Assembly: GCF_017313785.1 (NCBI RefSeq)
Contig: NZ_JAFLNL010000010.1
Span: 1 to 64,000, forward strand
DNA length: 64,000 nt
DNA from: Flagellimonas aurea
Lineage (GTDB): Bacteria; Bacteroidota; Bacteroidia; Flavobacteriales; Flavobacteriaceae
Direction of reading: 5' to 3'
Below, in pieces: positions 18,281-26,720 of this stretch (the first letter of the stretch is position 1; every line of letters begins with the position of its first letter). Position numbers and translations under genes: made by a program. Below the pieces are notes generated by a model. It saw only the letters and a program-made list of their open reading frames with translations. It searched no databases and was not told the origin of the DNA.

Positions 18281-19869
18281 TGAAAAAAATCAAACAACTA
18301 TTTATCGTATTCTGTTTGGGTCTGATGGAGCTTACCGCCCAAACCGAACCCCAAATTTTAGTGCAGCCCTATCTTCAGGATGCAGAACCGAATTCCATTG
18401 TGATCATGTGGGAAACCGCCAGTGGCGAAGAAAGCATCGTGGAATGGGGGACCACGGAAAAACTGGGCAAAAAAACATCAGGAAAAGCCGAGGATATCAA
18501 TTTCTCTGAATCACGGGTGCATACCGTAAAACTGGAAGGCCTCAAGCGTTTTACGGAATATTATTATCGGGTAAGGACCGGCAAGGCCAAATCCGATATT
18601 TTCCAGTTCAAGACACCGCCATTTTCAAGCGATGAAGAGTCGTTCAACATTGTTGCCATGAGTGATATGCAGTATGATAGCCAGCATCCGAACAAGTTTT
18701 CCGAAATCGTGAACCAAGGCATTCTACAGTATTTGGAAAAGGAGCACGGTGGCAAGTTGCCGGACAATCTGGCTATGGTGATGATACCCGGGGATTTGGT
18801 TTCTTCGGGCAGTAAATACTACCAATGGAAAGAACACTTTTTTGATCCGGCACAGAAACTCTTTGCTGAGGTGCCCGTATATCCAGTGTTGGGCAATCAT
18901 GAGCGCAACTCCGTTTTCTACTTCAAATACTTCAGCCTTCCGGAAAATGGAACGCCCGCCTTTGCCGAACATTGGTGGTACAAGGATTATGGTAATACGA
19001 GAATCATCGGGTTGAATTCCAACGAAGGTTACCGCGATCTTCGCGAACAATATGAATGGTTGGAACAAGTTTTGGCCGATACCGAAAAGAACGAGGATAT
19101 TGATTTTGTGTTCGCTCAGTTGCACCATCCCCACAAATCCGAACTTTGGATTCCGGGCGAGGAAGAATCCACAGGGAGGGTGGTTAAAATGTTGGAGGCC
19201 TTTTCAACCAAAACAGGAAAGCCCAGCGTTCATTTTTTTGGACACACCCATGGCTATTCAAGAGGGCAATCTAGAGACCACAAACATTTGTGGATCAATG
19301 TGGCCTCGGCTGGGGGAGCCATCGACAATTGGGGCGAGTTCGAAGGAAGGGACTATGATGAATTCACCGTTACACAGGACGAATACGGTTTTGTTATGGT
19401 CGAAATCGACGGAAACCGGAGCGACCCAAAATTCACTATCAAAAGAATCAGTCAAGGGAACAATGTGAAGTCAAGACAAAATGAGCTTCGCGACAGTATT
19501 ACCATCTGGCGATTAGAGAAGAAACCCGATGCCCCAACCGTAGTTTTTCCAACTAAAAATGAAAAAATACTGGAAGAATTTGTCACCTTGAAGGCCGGAG
19601 AGTTTTCAAGTCCGCTCGGTGGTGCTTTCCATGCGGCTGCACATTGGCAAGTTTCCCAAACCCAAGATTTTGAAAAGTTGGATTTGGACAGCTGGAAACA
19701 GTTCGAAAACTGGTACTACAAGGAAAATCGTCAAAAAGAGGACGATTTGACCGATGAAAAAACCAAAAGATTACAACCCAATACCACCTATTATTGGAGG
19801 GTTCGGTACCGAGACCAAAACTTGAACTGGAGTGATTGGTCCGAAACAGCATCATTTAAAACAAAGTAA
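18280..19869 (+). CDS. Purple-acid-phosphatase-like metallophosphoesterase with FN3 domains
   Basis: This 529-residue exported protein has a signal peptide (MKKIKQLFIVFCLGLMELTAQ), an N-terminal fibronectin-III-like domain (about residues 25-110), a calcineurin-like catalytic domain (MSDMQYD, GDLVSSG, GNHE, QLHHPHKS, FFGHTHGY) and a C-terminal FN3-like domain (about 410-529, YYWRVRYRDQNLNWSDW). It is a predicted periplasmic or surface phosphomonoesterase or phosphodiesterase using two metals. The start codon overlaps the PbfA stop by one base, showing translational coupling. It probably trims phosphate or phosphonate esters liberated in this pathway. Confidence 0.87.
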   Translation: MKKIKQLFIVFCLGLMELTAQTEPQILVQPYLQDAEPNSIVIMWETASGEESIVEWGTTEKLGKKTSGKAEDINFSESRVHTVKLEGLKRFTEYYYRVRTGKAKSDIFQFKTPPFSSDEESFNIVAMSDMQYDSQHPNKFSEIVNQGILQYLEKEHGGKLPDNLAMVMIPGDLVSSGSKYYQWKEHFFDPAQKLFAEVPVYPVLGNHERNSVFYFKYFSLPENGTPAFAEHWWYKDYGNTRIIGLNSNEGYRDLREQYEWLEQVLADTEKNEDIDFVFAQLHHPHKSELWIPGEEESTGRVVKMLEAFSTKTGKPSVHFFGHTHGYSRGQSRDHKHLWINVASAGGAIDNWGEFEGRDYDEFTVTQDEYGFVMVEIDGNRSDPKFTIKRISQGNNVKSRQNELRDSITIWRLEKKPDAPTVVFPTKNEKILEEFVTLKAGEFSSPLGGAFHAAAHWQVSQTQDFEKLDLDSWKQFENWYYKENRQKEDDLTDEKTKRLQPNTTYYWRVRYRDQNLNWSDWSETASFKTK

Positions 19870-19873
19870 GAAA

Positions 19874-20947
19874 ATGAAAAATAGAATCTTGTTTTTGATG
19901 ATTGCCACGGTGGCAATGTTCAGGGTAAATGCCCAAAATAAAGATACCAAGGTAGTTTTGATAACGTTGGACGGTTTCCGTTGGCAGGAACTGTTTACCG
20001 GTGCGGATTCCCTTTTGATAGACAACAAGGATTATGTTCACGAGCCCGAAATGTTGAAAAAAGCTTTCTGGAGAGACACCCCATCTGAAAGAAGAGAAGC
20101 GTTGTTGCCCTTTTTCTGGAGTCAAGTGGTAAAAATGGGCCAGATTCATGGAAATCGAAAGTTGGAAAGCAAAGTAGATTTGACCAATTCCATGTGGTTC
20201 TCTTACCCGGGTTACAACGAAATTTTGACAGGAACTGCAGATGATAAAAACATCCGAAGTAATGACAAAATACCAAACCCCAACACAACAGTTTTAGAGC
20301 TTTACAATAACGCCGCCGAAGGAAAGGGCAAAGTCGCTGCCTTTGGTAGTTGGGATGTATTTCCATCCATCGTAAATGAAGAGCGGTCAGGAGTTCCCGT
20401 CAATGCGGGTTTTGAATCAGCTACAGGAAACCTGAATGAAAGGGAAAAGTTTCTCAACCAATTGCAGAACCAGATACCCAGTCCATGGGGCTCGGTCCGG
20501 TTGGATGCATTTACGCATCATTACGCTTTGGAGCACATGAAAAAGGAACATCCAAGATTGGTTTTCATTTCCTACGGAGAAACCGATGATTTTGCTCATG
20601 ATGGGGATTATCAAGCTTATTTAAAATCGGCCCACAATACCGATGGGTTGATTAAGGATGTATGGGAGTTTACCCAAAAAGATGATTTTTATAAGGACCA
20701 GACCGTGTTTTTGATTACTACGGATCATGGCCGGGGAACCGAGCCTTTGGACACATGGAGAAGTCATGGAAAGGATATTAAAGGGGCAGGCTCTGTTTGG
20801 ATGATTGCTTTTGGAAAAAATGTTGACCCCAAAGGCGAAGTAAAGGAGGAAAAACAATTATACTCCAACCAGATTGCACCGACTATTTTAAAGATACTGG
20901 GAATACCCGTTCCAAAGGAAATCGAGGGAAAACCCATGAAATTATAA
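19874..20947 (+). CDS. Secreted alkaline-phosphatase-superfamily hydrolase
   Basis: The ATG at 19874 gives a 357-residue protein with a signal peptide (MKNRILFLMIATVAMFRVNAQ). The AP-superfamily core shows VVLITLDGFRWQEL (metal Asp), NSMWFSYPGYNEILTG (nucleophile region), YGETDDFAHDGDY (metal Asp/His) and TTDHGRGTEPLDTWRSHG. This is the short Bacteroidota form annotated as phosphoglyceromutase- or sulfatase-like phosphatase. It is the third phosphoesterase in the unit and ends at a strong terminator, so it closes the phosphonate locus. The substrate is not apparent. Confidence 0.82.
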   Translation: MKNRILFLMIATVAMFRVNAQNKDTKVVLITLDGFRWQELFTGADSLLIDNKDYVHEPEMLKKAFWRDTPSERREALLPFFWSQVVKMGQIHGNRKLESKVDLTNSMWFSYPGYNEILTGTADDKNIRSNDKIPNPNTTVLELYNNAAEGKGKVAAFGSWDVFPSIVNEERSGVPVNAGFESATGNLNEREKFLNQLQNQIPSPWGSVRLDAFTHHYALEHMKKEHPRLVFISYGETDDFAHDGDYQAYLKSAHNTDGLIKDVWEFTQKDDFYKDQTVFLITTDHGRGTEPLDTWRSHGKDIKGAGSVWMIAFGKNVDPKGEVKEEKQLYSNQIAPTILKILGIPVPKEIEGKPMKL

Positions 20948-20992
20948 GTTTAAGTTCGTTTGATTCAGTTTATTAGTTTGCGTAACCGCAGT

Positions 20993-21025
20993 AGACCCGT
21001 GCCATTGGTACGGGTCTCGTTTTTT
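20993..21025 (+). terminator. Strong intrinsic terminator ending the phosphonate locus
   Basis: The stem AGACCCGT / ACGGGTCT is followed within two bases by TTTTTT. It separates the phosphoesterase unit from the Crp/Fnr gene. Confidence 0.9.
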
Positions 21026-21089
21026 GGCATCTCCCAAGAAGTTTCGTTTTTACTAAAATGGTTACCTTAGAGGAACGTATTTTTATCAC

Positions 21090-21722
21090 ATGAAAGAAGA
21101 GCTTTTAGCAACATTCAGCAACCATTTTGAAAAGCCCCTTATAGATGAAATCATGGAAGAAGGGAGATTAATGGAAGTTCCTGCGGGCGAGACCATAATG
21201 GATATTGGGCAGTACATCCGAAGTATGCCCTTATTGTTGTCGGGAGCAATTAAAGTTCTTCGGGAGGATGAAGAGGGAGATGAACTGCTGCTGTACTATC
21301 TGGAACAAGGTGAGACCTGTTCGGTGACCATGGCCTGCTGTATGGGGCAGACCAAAAGTGAAATCAGGGCGATTGCCGAGACCGATTCCCGACTGGTAAT
21401 GGTTCCCGTTCAAAAAATGGAAGAATGGATGGCCAAGTACAAAGGTTGGCGCAATTACGTTTTTGAAAGTTACCAGAACCGCCTGAACGAGCTGCTACAG
21501 ACTGTGGACAGTATTGCATTTAAAAACTTGGACCAAAGACTGGTTGATTATCTTAAAAAGAAGGTTGAGGTCACGAATGACAACCAAATAAGAAATACCC
21601 ACCAAGAAATAGCATACGATCTCCATACTTCAAGAGTTGTGGTTTCCCGATTGCTAAAAAAATTGGAAAAAATGAAGAAGTTGGAACTGCATAGAAATTA
21701 CATTCAAATTGTGAATCTCTAA
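21090..21722 (+). CDS. Crp/Fnr-family transcription activator of the sulfur locus
   Basis: This 210-residue protein has a cyclic-nucleotide-type beta-barrel at about residues 15-115, a long dimer helix (WRNYVFESYQNRLNELLQ) and a C-terminal HTH_Crp domain (THQEIAYDLHTSRVVVSRLLKKL). The barrel carries a cysteine cluster, C77 and C83-C84 in ETCSVTMACCMG, in place of the usual cAMP-binding residues. No FeS-type N-terminal cysteines are seen. It is the first gene of the sulfur region, and eight copies of a Crp-type palindrome lie in front of the units that follow. I infer that it activates them, possibly in response to sulfane sulfur acting on the cysteines. A TATTTTTA box lies 5 bp before the start codon; no palindrome is seen before this gene. 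Confidence 0.9.
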   Translation: MKEELLATFSNHFEKPLIDEIMEEGRLMEVPAGETIMDIGQYIRSMPLLLSGAIKVLREDEEGDELLLYYLEQGETCSVTMACCMGQTKSEIRAIAETDSRLVMVPVQKMEEWMAKYKGWRNYVFESYQNRLNELLQTVDSIAFKNLDQRLVDYLKKKVEVTNDNQIRNTHQEIAYDLHTSRVVVSRLLKKLEKMKKLELHRNYIQIVNL

Positions 21723-21726
21723 GTTT

Positions 21727-21770
21727 GTGCCCTTTGTTACTGTGGATTGCCATTAGGCAACCTATTTTTG
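21727..21770 (+). promoter_or_regulatory. Operator 1 and -7 box before the SulP permease gene
   Basis: The operator-like palindrome GTGCC-CTTT-GTTAC (21727-21740; left half diverged) is followed by a perfect TATTTTTG -7 box (21763-21770). Start-to-start distance is 36 bp. The permease ATG follows at 21786. Confidence 0.65.
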
Positions 21771-21785
21771 CATAAAACCAATTGC

Positions 21786-23519
21786 ATGCTCAAAAGGATT
21801 TTTCCCTTTTTATCGTGGATTACCAACTATGATCGCTCAAAGTTAAATAGCGATTTAGTGGCAGGTCTTACGGTGGGAATCATGTTGATTCCTCAAGGTA
21901 TGGCCTATGCCATGATTGCCGGAATGCCCCCTATTTATGGATTGTATGCTGCATTGGTGCCCCAACTTGTCTATGCCTTAATGGGAACTTCAAGGCAATT
22001 GGCCGTTGGGCCCGTGGCCATGGATTCATTATTGGTGGCAGCAGGTGTCGGAGCCTTGAATTTAATCAACAAGGAGGACTATATCACAACGGTACTTTTC
22101 CTGACTTTGCTTATCGGGGGTCTGCAATTGCTTATGGGAATATTAAAAATGGGGTTTTTTGTCAATTTTTTGTCCAAACCGGTCATAAGCGGGTTTACAT
22201 CGGCTGCGGCACTTCTTATAGGTTTTGGTCAATTGAACCATATATTGGGAACCAACTTTGCACAGTCAGGTAGAATACACGAGCTTTTAGCGAATATATT
22301 CCGAAGCTTGCCCTACATTCACTGGCCTACCTTTGTTATGGGCTTGGGATCCATACTATTTATAGTTCTGTTGAACAGATTCAATAAAAAATTACCAGTG
22401 CCTCTTTTCTTGGTGGTATTGGGCATTTTGGCCGTGGTTATCTTCAGTCTTAATACGTTGGGAATCCATATTGTGGGAGATATCCCAAAGGGACTTCCCG
22501 GTTTTCAGGTCCCTGAGTTCCAGTGGGACAAGATGGGGCAACTTATGCCCATAGCCATAACTGTGGCCCTATTCGGATTTATGGAATCCGTTTCCATAGC
22601 CAAAACGGTAGAGGAAAGGCATCCCGAGTATGAATTGGACCCCAACCAAGAACTCCGAGCATTGGGTATTGCCAATATTTTAGGTTCATTCTTCCAGTCC
22701 TTTTCGGTATCGGGAAGTTTTTCAAGAACCGCGGTGAACGACAAAGCCGGGGCAAAAACAGGAATGTCATTGATTTTTAGCACCCTGATCATTGCTGGGG
22801 TATTGCTTTTTCTTACCCCTTTGTTCTATAATCTTCCAGCAGTGGTGTTGGGGGCCATTATTATTGTTTCGGTATCGGGTCTCATCAATTTAAGATATCC
22901 GTGGGTACTTTGGAAAAATAGAAAGGATGAATTCCTGTTGTTGGTCGCCACTTTTTTGATGACACTGTTCATTGGGTTGATGGAGGGAATCCTTTTTGGG
23001 GTATTATTGTCCTTAATGTTGTTGGTCTACCGGATATCCAAGCCACATATGGCGGTATTGGGAAGAATCAAAGATACAAGCTATTTTAAAAATATAGATC
23101 GCTTTTCGGGCGATGTGGAGGTGGAAGCCGATAAACTGGTGATACGTTTCGATGCCCAATTATATTTCGGCAACAAGGATTATTTCAAAAAGCAACTATA
23201 CCGGCAGATTGCAAAAAAAGGCCCGGTACTGAGGTATATCATTTTAAATGCGGAACCTATCAATTATATTGATAGCAGCGCCGCTTCCATGTTGGAGCGT
23301 ATCATCTTGGATTTAAGGCACCGTGACATCCACTTTTTGATTGCAGCGGCCATAGGTCCAACAAGGGATATTTTGTACAGTAGCGGAATCGTGGATATCC
23401 TTGGGGAAGAGAACCTGTACGTACAAACAATCGACGCCGTGAACGGTTGTTCCGAGCAGAGTGAAAGGAGCTTTATGCAGAAAAAAGTGTCCCTACAGTC
23501 CAAAAACAAGAGTTTGTAA
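21786..23519 (+). CDS. SulP-family sulfate/anion permease with STAS domain
   Basis: Starting at the ATG at 21786 (the upstream TTG lies before the promoter box), the protein has 577 residues. It has about 12-14 helices of the SulP transporter (LVAGLTVGIMLIPQGMAYA, GLYAALVPQLVYALMGTSRQ) and a C-terminal STAS domain (about 435-545, IILNAEPINYIDSSAASML). SulP proteins move sulfate or related anions with H+, Na+ or in exchange. In a sulfide-oxidising locus it may export the sulfate or sulfite end product, but the direction cannot be read from sequence. The last codons overlap operator 2. Confidence 0.93.
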   Translation: MLKRIFPFLSWITNYDRSKLNSDLVAGLTVGIMLIPQGMAYAMIAGMPPIYGLYAALVPQLVYALMGTSRQLAVGPVAMDSLLVAAGVGALNLINKEDYITTVLFLTLLIGGLQLLMGILKMGFFVNFLSKPVISGFTSAAALLIGFGQLNHILGTNFAQSGRIHELLANIFRSLPYIHWPTFVMGLGSILFIVLLNRFNKKLPVPLFLVVLGILAVVIFSLNTLGIHIVGDIPKGLPGFQVPEFQWDKMGQLMPIAITVALFGFMESVSIAKTVEERHPEYELDPNQELRALGIANILGSFFQSFSVSGSFSRTAVNDKAGAKTGMSLIFSTLIIAGVLLFLTPLFYNLPAVVLGAIIIVSVSGLINLRYPWVLWKNRKDEFLLLVATFLMTLFIGLMEGILFGVLLSLMLLVYRISKPHMAVLGRIKDTSYFKNIDRFSGDVEVEADKLVIRFDAQLYFGNKDYFKKQLYRQIAKKGPVLRYIILNAEPINYIDSSAASMLERIILDLRHRDIHFLIAAAIGPTRDILYSSGIVDILGEENLYVQTIDAVNGCSEQSERSFMQKKVSLQSKNKSL

Positions 23520-23559
23520 CTTTGGTGACTGAACTTACGGATGCGGAATACTATATTTG
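23516..23559 (+). promoter_or_regulatory. Operator 2 and -7 box before the persulfide dioxygenase gene
   Basis: GTAAC-TTTG-GTGAC (23516-23529) and TATATTTG (23552-23559) are exactly 36 bp apart, start to start. The operator overlaps the SulP stop codon. It supports the start codon at 23575 over an upstream TTG that lies in the -7 box. Confidence 0.8.
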
Positions 23560-23574
23560 AAAAAACTGGAAAAC

Positions 23575-24990
23575 ATGAAAATAGAACAGATATATACAGG
23601 CTGTCTTGCACAAGGCGCCTACTACATAGAAAGCGAAGGAGAAGCAGCAATAATCGACCCGCTACGGGAAATCGACCCCTATTTGAAAACAGCAAAGGAA
23701 AGTAGAGCAAAGATCAAATATATTTTTGAGACACACTTCCATGCCGATTTTGTAAGCGGCCACCTTACGCTATCCAAAGAAACGGGAGCGCCCATTGTAT
23801 ACGGTCCTACCGCTGAACCTTCATTTGAAGCTATTATTGCCAAAGATCAGCAGGAGTTTAAACTGGGTAAAATCACCATAGTGGCATTGCATACACCCGG
23901 TCACACCATGGAGAGCACTACCTATTTGTTGAGGGATGAAAATGGAAAGGACCATGCCATTTTTAGTGGGGACACCTTGTTCCTTGGAGATGTTGGCCGT
24001 CCGGATTTGGCCCAAAAAGCGGCCCATATGACCCAAGAAGAATTGGCAGGGACCTTGTTCGATAGCCTTCGAAACAAGATTATGCCATTGGCAGATGATG
24101 TTATTGTTTATCCTGCCCACGGCGCTGGTTCCGCATGTGGGAAAAATATGATGAAGGAAACCGTGGACACCTTGGGCAATCAGAAAAAGATGAACTATGC
24201 CCTTAGGGCGGATATGACCCGTGATGAATTTATTGATGAAGTGACCGATGGCTTGTTGCCACCACCACAATATTTCCCACTCAATGTAAAAATGAACAAA
24301 GAGGGTTACGAGGATATTGATAAAGTATTGGAAAGAGGCACCCAAGCCCTTACCCCAGATGCCTTTGAAGCGGCCGCCAATGAAACAGGTGCCGTTGTGC
24401 TCGATGTGCGCCATCAAGATGATTTTGCCAAAGGGCACGTGCCACGTTCCATATTTATTGGGCTGGACGGTAGTTTTGCCCCATGGGTGGGAGCATTGGT
24501 AGCCGATGTAAAGCAACCGATACTTTTGGTGACTCCCGAAGGTAGGGAGGAAGAAACCATCACTCGATTGTCCCGTGTTGGGTTTGACCAAACCTTGGGC
24601 TTCTTAAAAGGCGGAATCGAGGCTTGGAAGGCAGCAGGAAAAGAAGCGGATACCGTGGACAGCATCAATGCAGAAGAGCTTAAAGAATTGATGGCAGAAA
24701 AAGAGGAGGTTCCGGTATACGATGTCCGAAAGGAATCGGAATACCAAGCAGAGCACGTGGAAAATGCACACTTGACCCCTTTGGATTATATCAACGACCA
24801 CTTATCTGAATTTCCCGAAAAAGAAACTTTTTATGTACACTGTGCGGGAGGATATCGCAGCATGATCGCCTCTTCCATTTTGAAGAGCAGGGGTATCCAT
24901 AATTTGGTGGACGTAGCAGGTGGCTTTGCCGATATCAAAAAGGCAGGAATACCCGTGACGGATTACGTTTGCCCGACTACGTTGAAATAA
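23575..24990 (+). CDS. Persulfide dioxygenase-rhodanese fusion (MBL fold)
   Basis: This 471-residue cytoplasmic protein has an N-terminal metallo-beta-lactamase domain of the ETHE1/persulfide-dioxygenase class (H54-x-H56-x-D58 in THFHADF, TPGHTMES, FSGDTLFLGDVGRPD, YPAHGAGSACG). Two rhodanese domains follow. The first (about 268-360) lacks the catalytic cysteine (LLVTPEGREE) and the second has it (C423 in YVHCAGGYRSM). It should oxidise glutathione-type or low-molecular-weight persulfide to sulfite and pass sulfane sulfur through the active rhodanese. It has its own operator and promoter and links the SQR step to sulfite oxidation. Confidence 0.92.
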   Translation: MKIEQIYTGCLAQGAYYIESEGEAAIIDPLREIDPYLKTAKESRAKIKYIFETHFHADFVSGHLTLSKETGAPIVYGPTAEPSFEAIIAKDQQEFKLGKITIVALHTPGHTMESTTYLLRDENGKDHAIFSGDTLFLGDVGRPDLAQKAAHMTQEELAGTLFDSLRNKIMPLADDVIVYPAHGAGSACGKNMMKETVDTLGNQKKMNYALRADMTRDEFIDEVTDGLLPPPQYFPLNVKMNKEGYEDIDKVLERGTQALTPDAFEAAANETGAVVLDVRHQDDFAKGHVPRSIFIGLDGSFAPWVGALVADVKQPILLVTPEGREEETITRLSRVGFDQTLGFLKGGIEAWKAAGKEADTVDSINAEELKELMAEKEEVPVYDVRKESEYQAEHVENAHLTPLDYINDHLSEFPEKETFYVHCAGGYRSMIASSILKSRGIHNLVDVAGGFADIKKAGIPVTDYVCPTTLK

Positions 24991-25023
24991 GCCCGAAAAA
25001 TATTGGGAAAAAGAGGGTTTTAT

Positions 25024-25068
25024 GTAACTATCGTTACTGACTGCCATAGGTTGTTTGGGATACTTTAG
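25024..25068 (+). promoter_or_regulatory. Operator 3 and -7 box before the rhodanese operon
   Basis: Perfect palindrome GTAAC-TATC-GTTAC (25024-25037) with a 7/8 match TACTTTAG to the -7 box at 25061-25068 (spacing 37). It precedes the rhodanese ATG at 25089. Confidence 0.75.
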
Positions 25069-25088
25069 TATCTCATAAAAATGATACT

Positions 25089-25433
25089 ATGTCAATATTC
25101 AGTTTTTTGTTCAAAGAACAAAACCTTCCCGATGAAATCCAAATCATGGATAGGGAGGAATATAAAGACGCCATTTCCAAAGGCAAGGTCCAGTTAGTGG
25201 ATGTGAGAACCAAGGGAGAGTTCATGTCCGGTCACATAAAAGGGGCCAAGAACATCGATTTTTTCCAAGGGTCCGCTTTCGAATCCACATTTTCCAAGAT
25301 GAAGAAAGATGCCCCCCTCTACATTTACTGTCAATCGGGAAACAGAAGTCAGAAGGCAGCCAGAAAGCTCGTAAGCATGGGTTTTACCAAGGTATACGAT
25401 CTTAGGGGCGGGTATAGGAGCTGGAGCTATTAA
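25089..25433 (+). CDS. Single-domain rhodanese
   Basis: This 114-residue protein is one rhodanese domain: VQLVDVRTKGEFMSGHIKGA, the active-site loop YCQSGNRS with C81, and a C-terminal GGYRSW. It has no signal peptide, so it acts in the cytoplasm on persulfides or thiosulfate. It is the first gene of a three-gene operon with an HMA protein and a cytochrome lipoprotein. Confidence 0.93.
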   Translation: MSIFSFLFKEQNLPDEIQIMDREEYKDAISKGKVQLVDVRTKGEFMSGHIKGAKNIDFFQGSAFESTFSKMKKDAPLYIYCQSGNRSQKAARKLVSMGFTKVYDLRGGYRSWSY

Positions 25434-25449
25434 TTCAGATTTGGTCATA

Positions 25450-25719
25450 ATGAAAACAACATTCCAAGTACAAAACCTAAAGTGTGGAGGATGCGCCAAG
25501 ACGATATCCAACAAACTTTCAGGGATAAAAGAAATTAAAGATGTGATTGTGGAGAAGGACAGCTCATCGGTTAGCTTTGATCATCAAAGCGCCGATGATG
25601 CTTCCTTAGTTAAAGATGCCCTCAAACGCATGGAATACCCTACAATCGATGATGAAAATGGTTTTGTGGACAAGGCAAAATCGTTTGTGAGTTGTGCCAG
25701 CGGTAAAATGTCCAACTGA
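25450..25719 (+). CDS. Heavy-metal-associated (HMA) domain protein
   Basis: From the ATG at 25450 this is an 89-residue HMA-type protein (TTFQVQNLKCGGCAKTI, metal-type CxxC at C12 and C15). A second cysteine (SFVSCASG) lies near the C-terminus. HMA proteins carry soft metals such as Cu(I); the CGGC pair could also take part in sulfane-sulfur transfer here. Its stop codon overlaps the ATG of the next gene. The role within the sulfur operon is not established. Confidence 0.85.
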   Translation: MKTTFQVQNLKCGGCAKTISNKLSGIKEIKDVIVEKDSSSVSFDHQSADDASLVKDALKRMEYPTIDDENGFVDKAKSFVSCASGKMSN

Positions 25720-26720
25720 TGAGACCTGCACTGATTTCCATAGTTGTTTTTTTACTGATGCTATCCTGCAAACAGGGACCTAAAACATCAGATAGAGAAG
25801 TCTCTGAACCGATAGCGCAAACGGCATCTAAAGTCGAGGAGGGCAAAAGATTGATGGAAAATCAATGCTATTTATGCCATAATCCATCAACACCGGAAAA
25901 CGGACAGCGCATTGGTCCGCCCATGGTGGCCGTAAAAGCCCATTACATGGAAAATCATGCGGAAAGGGAAGCTTTTGTGGACGCTATTATGGCATTCGTA
26001 AAATTACGGTCTGAGGACCATGCCCAAATGCGGGGAGCAGTCCGCAGGTTCGGATTGATGCCTGCCCAACAGTTCCCAGAAGATGAGGTAAGGAAGATTG
26101 CCGAGTACATGTACGATTATCGGATAGAGGAACCGGATTGGTTCCAAGCACATTGGATGGATCGTCGAGGGGATTCGCTATACAACAGAGGTAGGACACC
26201 AAAAGTGTCCGAAATGGAAGTGACCCCCAAGGAACTGGGGATGCGTTATGCTTTGGAGACCAAAAAAGTACTTGGCAAAAATCTGATGGGTGCCATTCAG
26301 AACAAAGGAGTGGAAGCCGCCGTAGAGTTCTGCAATGAACGGGCGTATCCATTGACAGATAGCATGTCCACGAACTTCAATGCACGAATCAAAAGGGTTT
26401 CGGATAAACCACGTAACCCTAAAAATCAAGCAAATGCGGTAGAATTGGCCCATATTGAAACTTTTAAGGGTCAGGTTGCGGGCGGTGAGTCCGTTGAGCC
26501 TATTTTAAGGGAAGAGAACGGAAAAGTGTACTTCTACTTTCCTATTGTAACGAACACTATGTGTTTAAACTGCCATGGAACTCCAAAAGAAAACATAACC
26601 CCAAAAGTATATGAAAGCCTATCGGAACTGTACCCCCAAGATAAGGCGGTAGGATATGGGCCCGACGAGATACGAGGTATTTGGAGCATCGTTTTCGACA
26701 CTCCGAGAAAGACGGATTAG
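25719..26720 (+). CDS. Cytochrome c lipoprotein with DUF3365 (Tll0287-like) domain
   Basis: This 333-residue lipoprotein (lipobox LLMLSC, Cys17) carries two haem-binding CxxCH sites: CYLCH at residues 50-54 in an N-terminal class I cytochrome c domain, and CLNCHG at about 281 in a C-terminal DUF3365-type domain (VEFCNERAYPLTDSMS, VYFYFPIVTNTMCLNCHG). It faces the periplasm and probably passes electrons or senses redox state in sulfur oxidation. It overlaps the HMA gene by 3 bp and its end overlaps the convergent sterol-desaturase gene by 4 bp. Confidence 0.85.
   Translation: MRPALISIVVFLLMLSCKQGPKTSDREVSEPIAQTASKVEEGKRLMENQCYLCHNPSTPENGQRIGPPMVAVKAHYMENHAEREAFVDAIMAFVKLRSEDHAQMRGAVRRFGLMPAQQFPEDEVRKIAEYMYDYRIEEPDWFQAHWMDRRGDSLYNRGRTPKVSEMEVTPKELGMRYALETKKVLGKNLMGAIQNKGVEAAVEFCNERAYPLTDSMSTNFNARIKRVSDKPRNPKNQANAVELAHIETFKGQVAGGESVEPILREENGKVYFYFPIVTNTMCLNCHGTPKENITPKVYESLSELYPQDKAVGYGPDEIRGIWSIVFDTPRKTD

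Noticed and set aside
21061..21076. GTTAC-CTTAG-AGGAAC as an operator before the Crp/Fnr gene
   Set aside because: It does not match the half-site orientation of the other eight and is misplaced relative to the TATTTTTA box.
23821..24591. 256-residue minus-strand frame opposite the persulfide dioxygenase
   Set aside because: It is a shadow of a well-supported gene; the composition is not protein-like.
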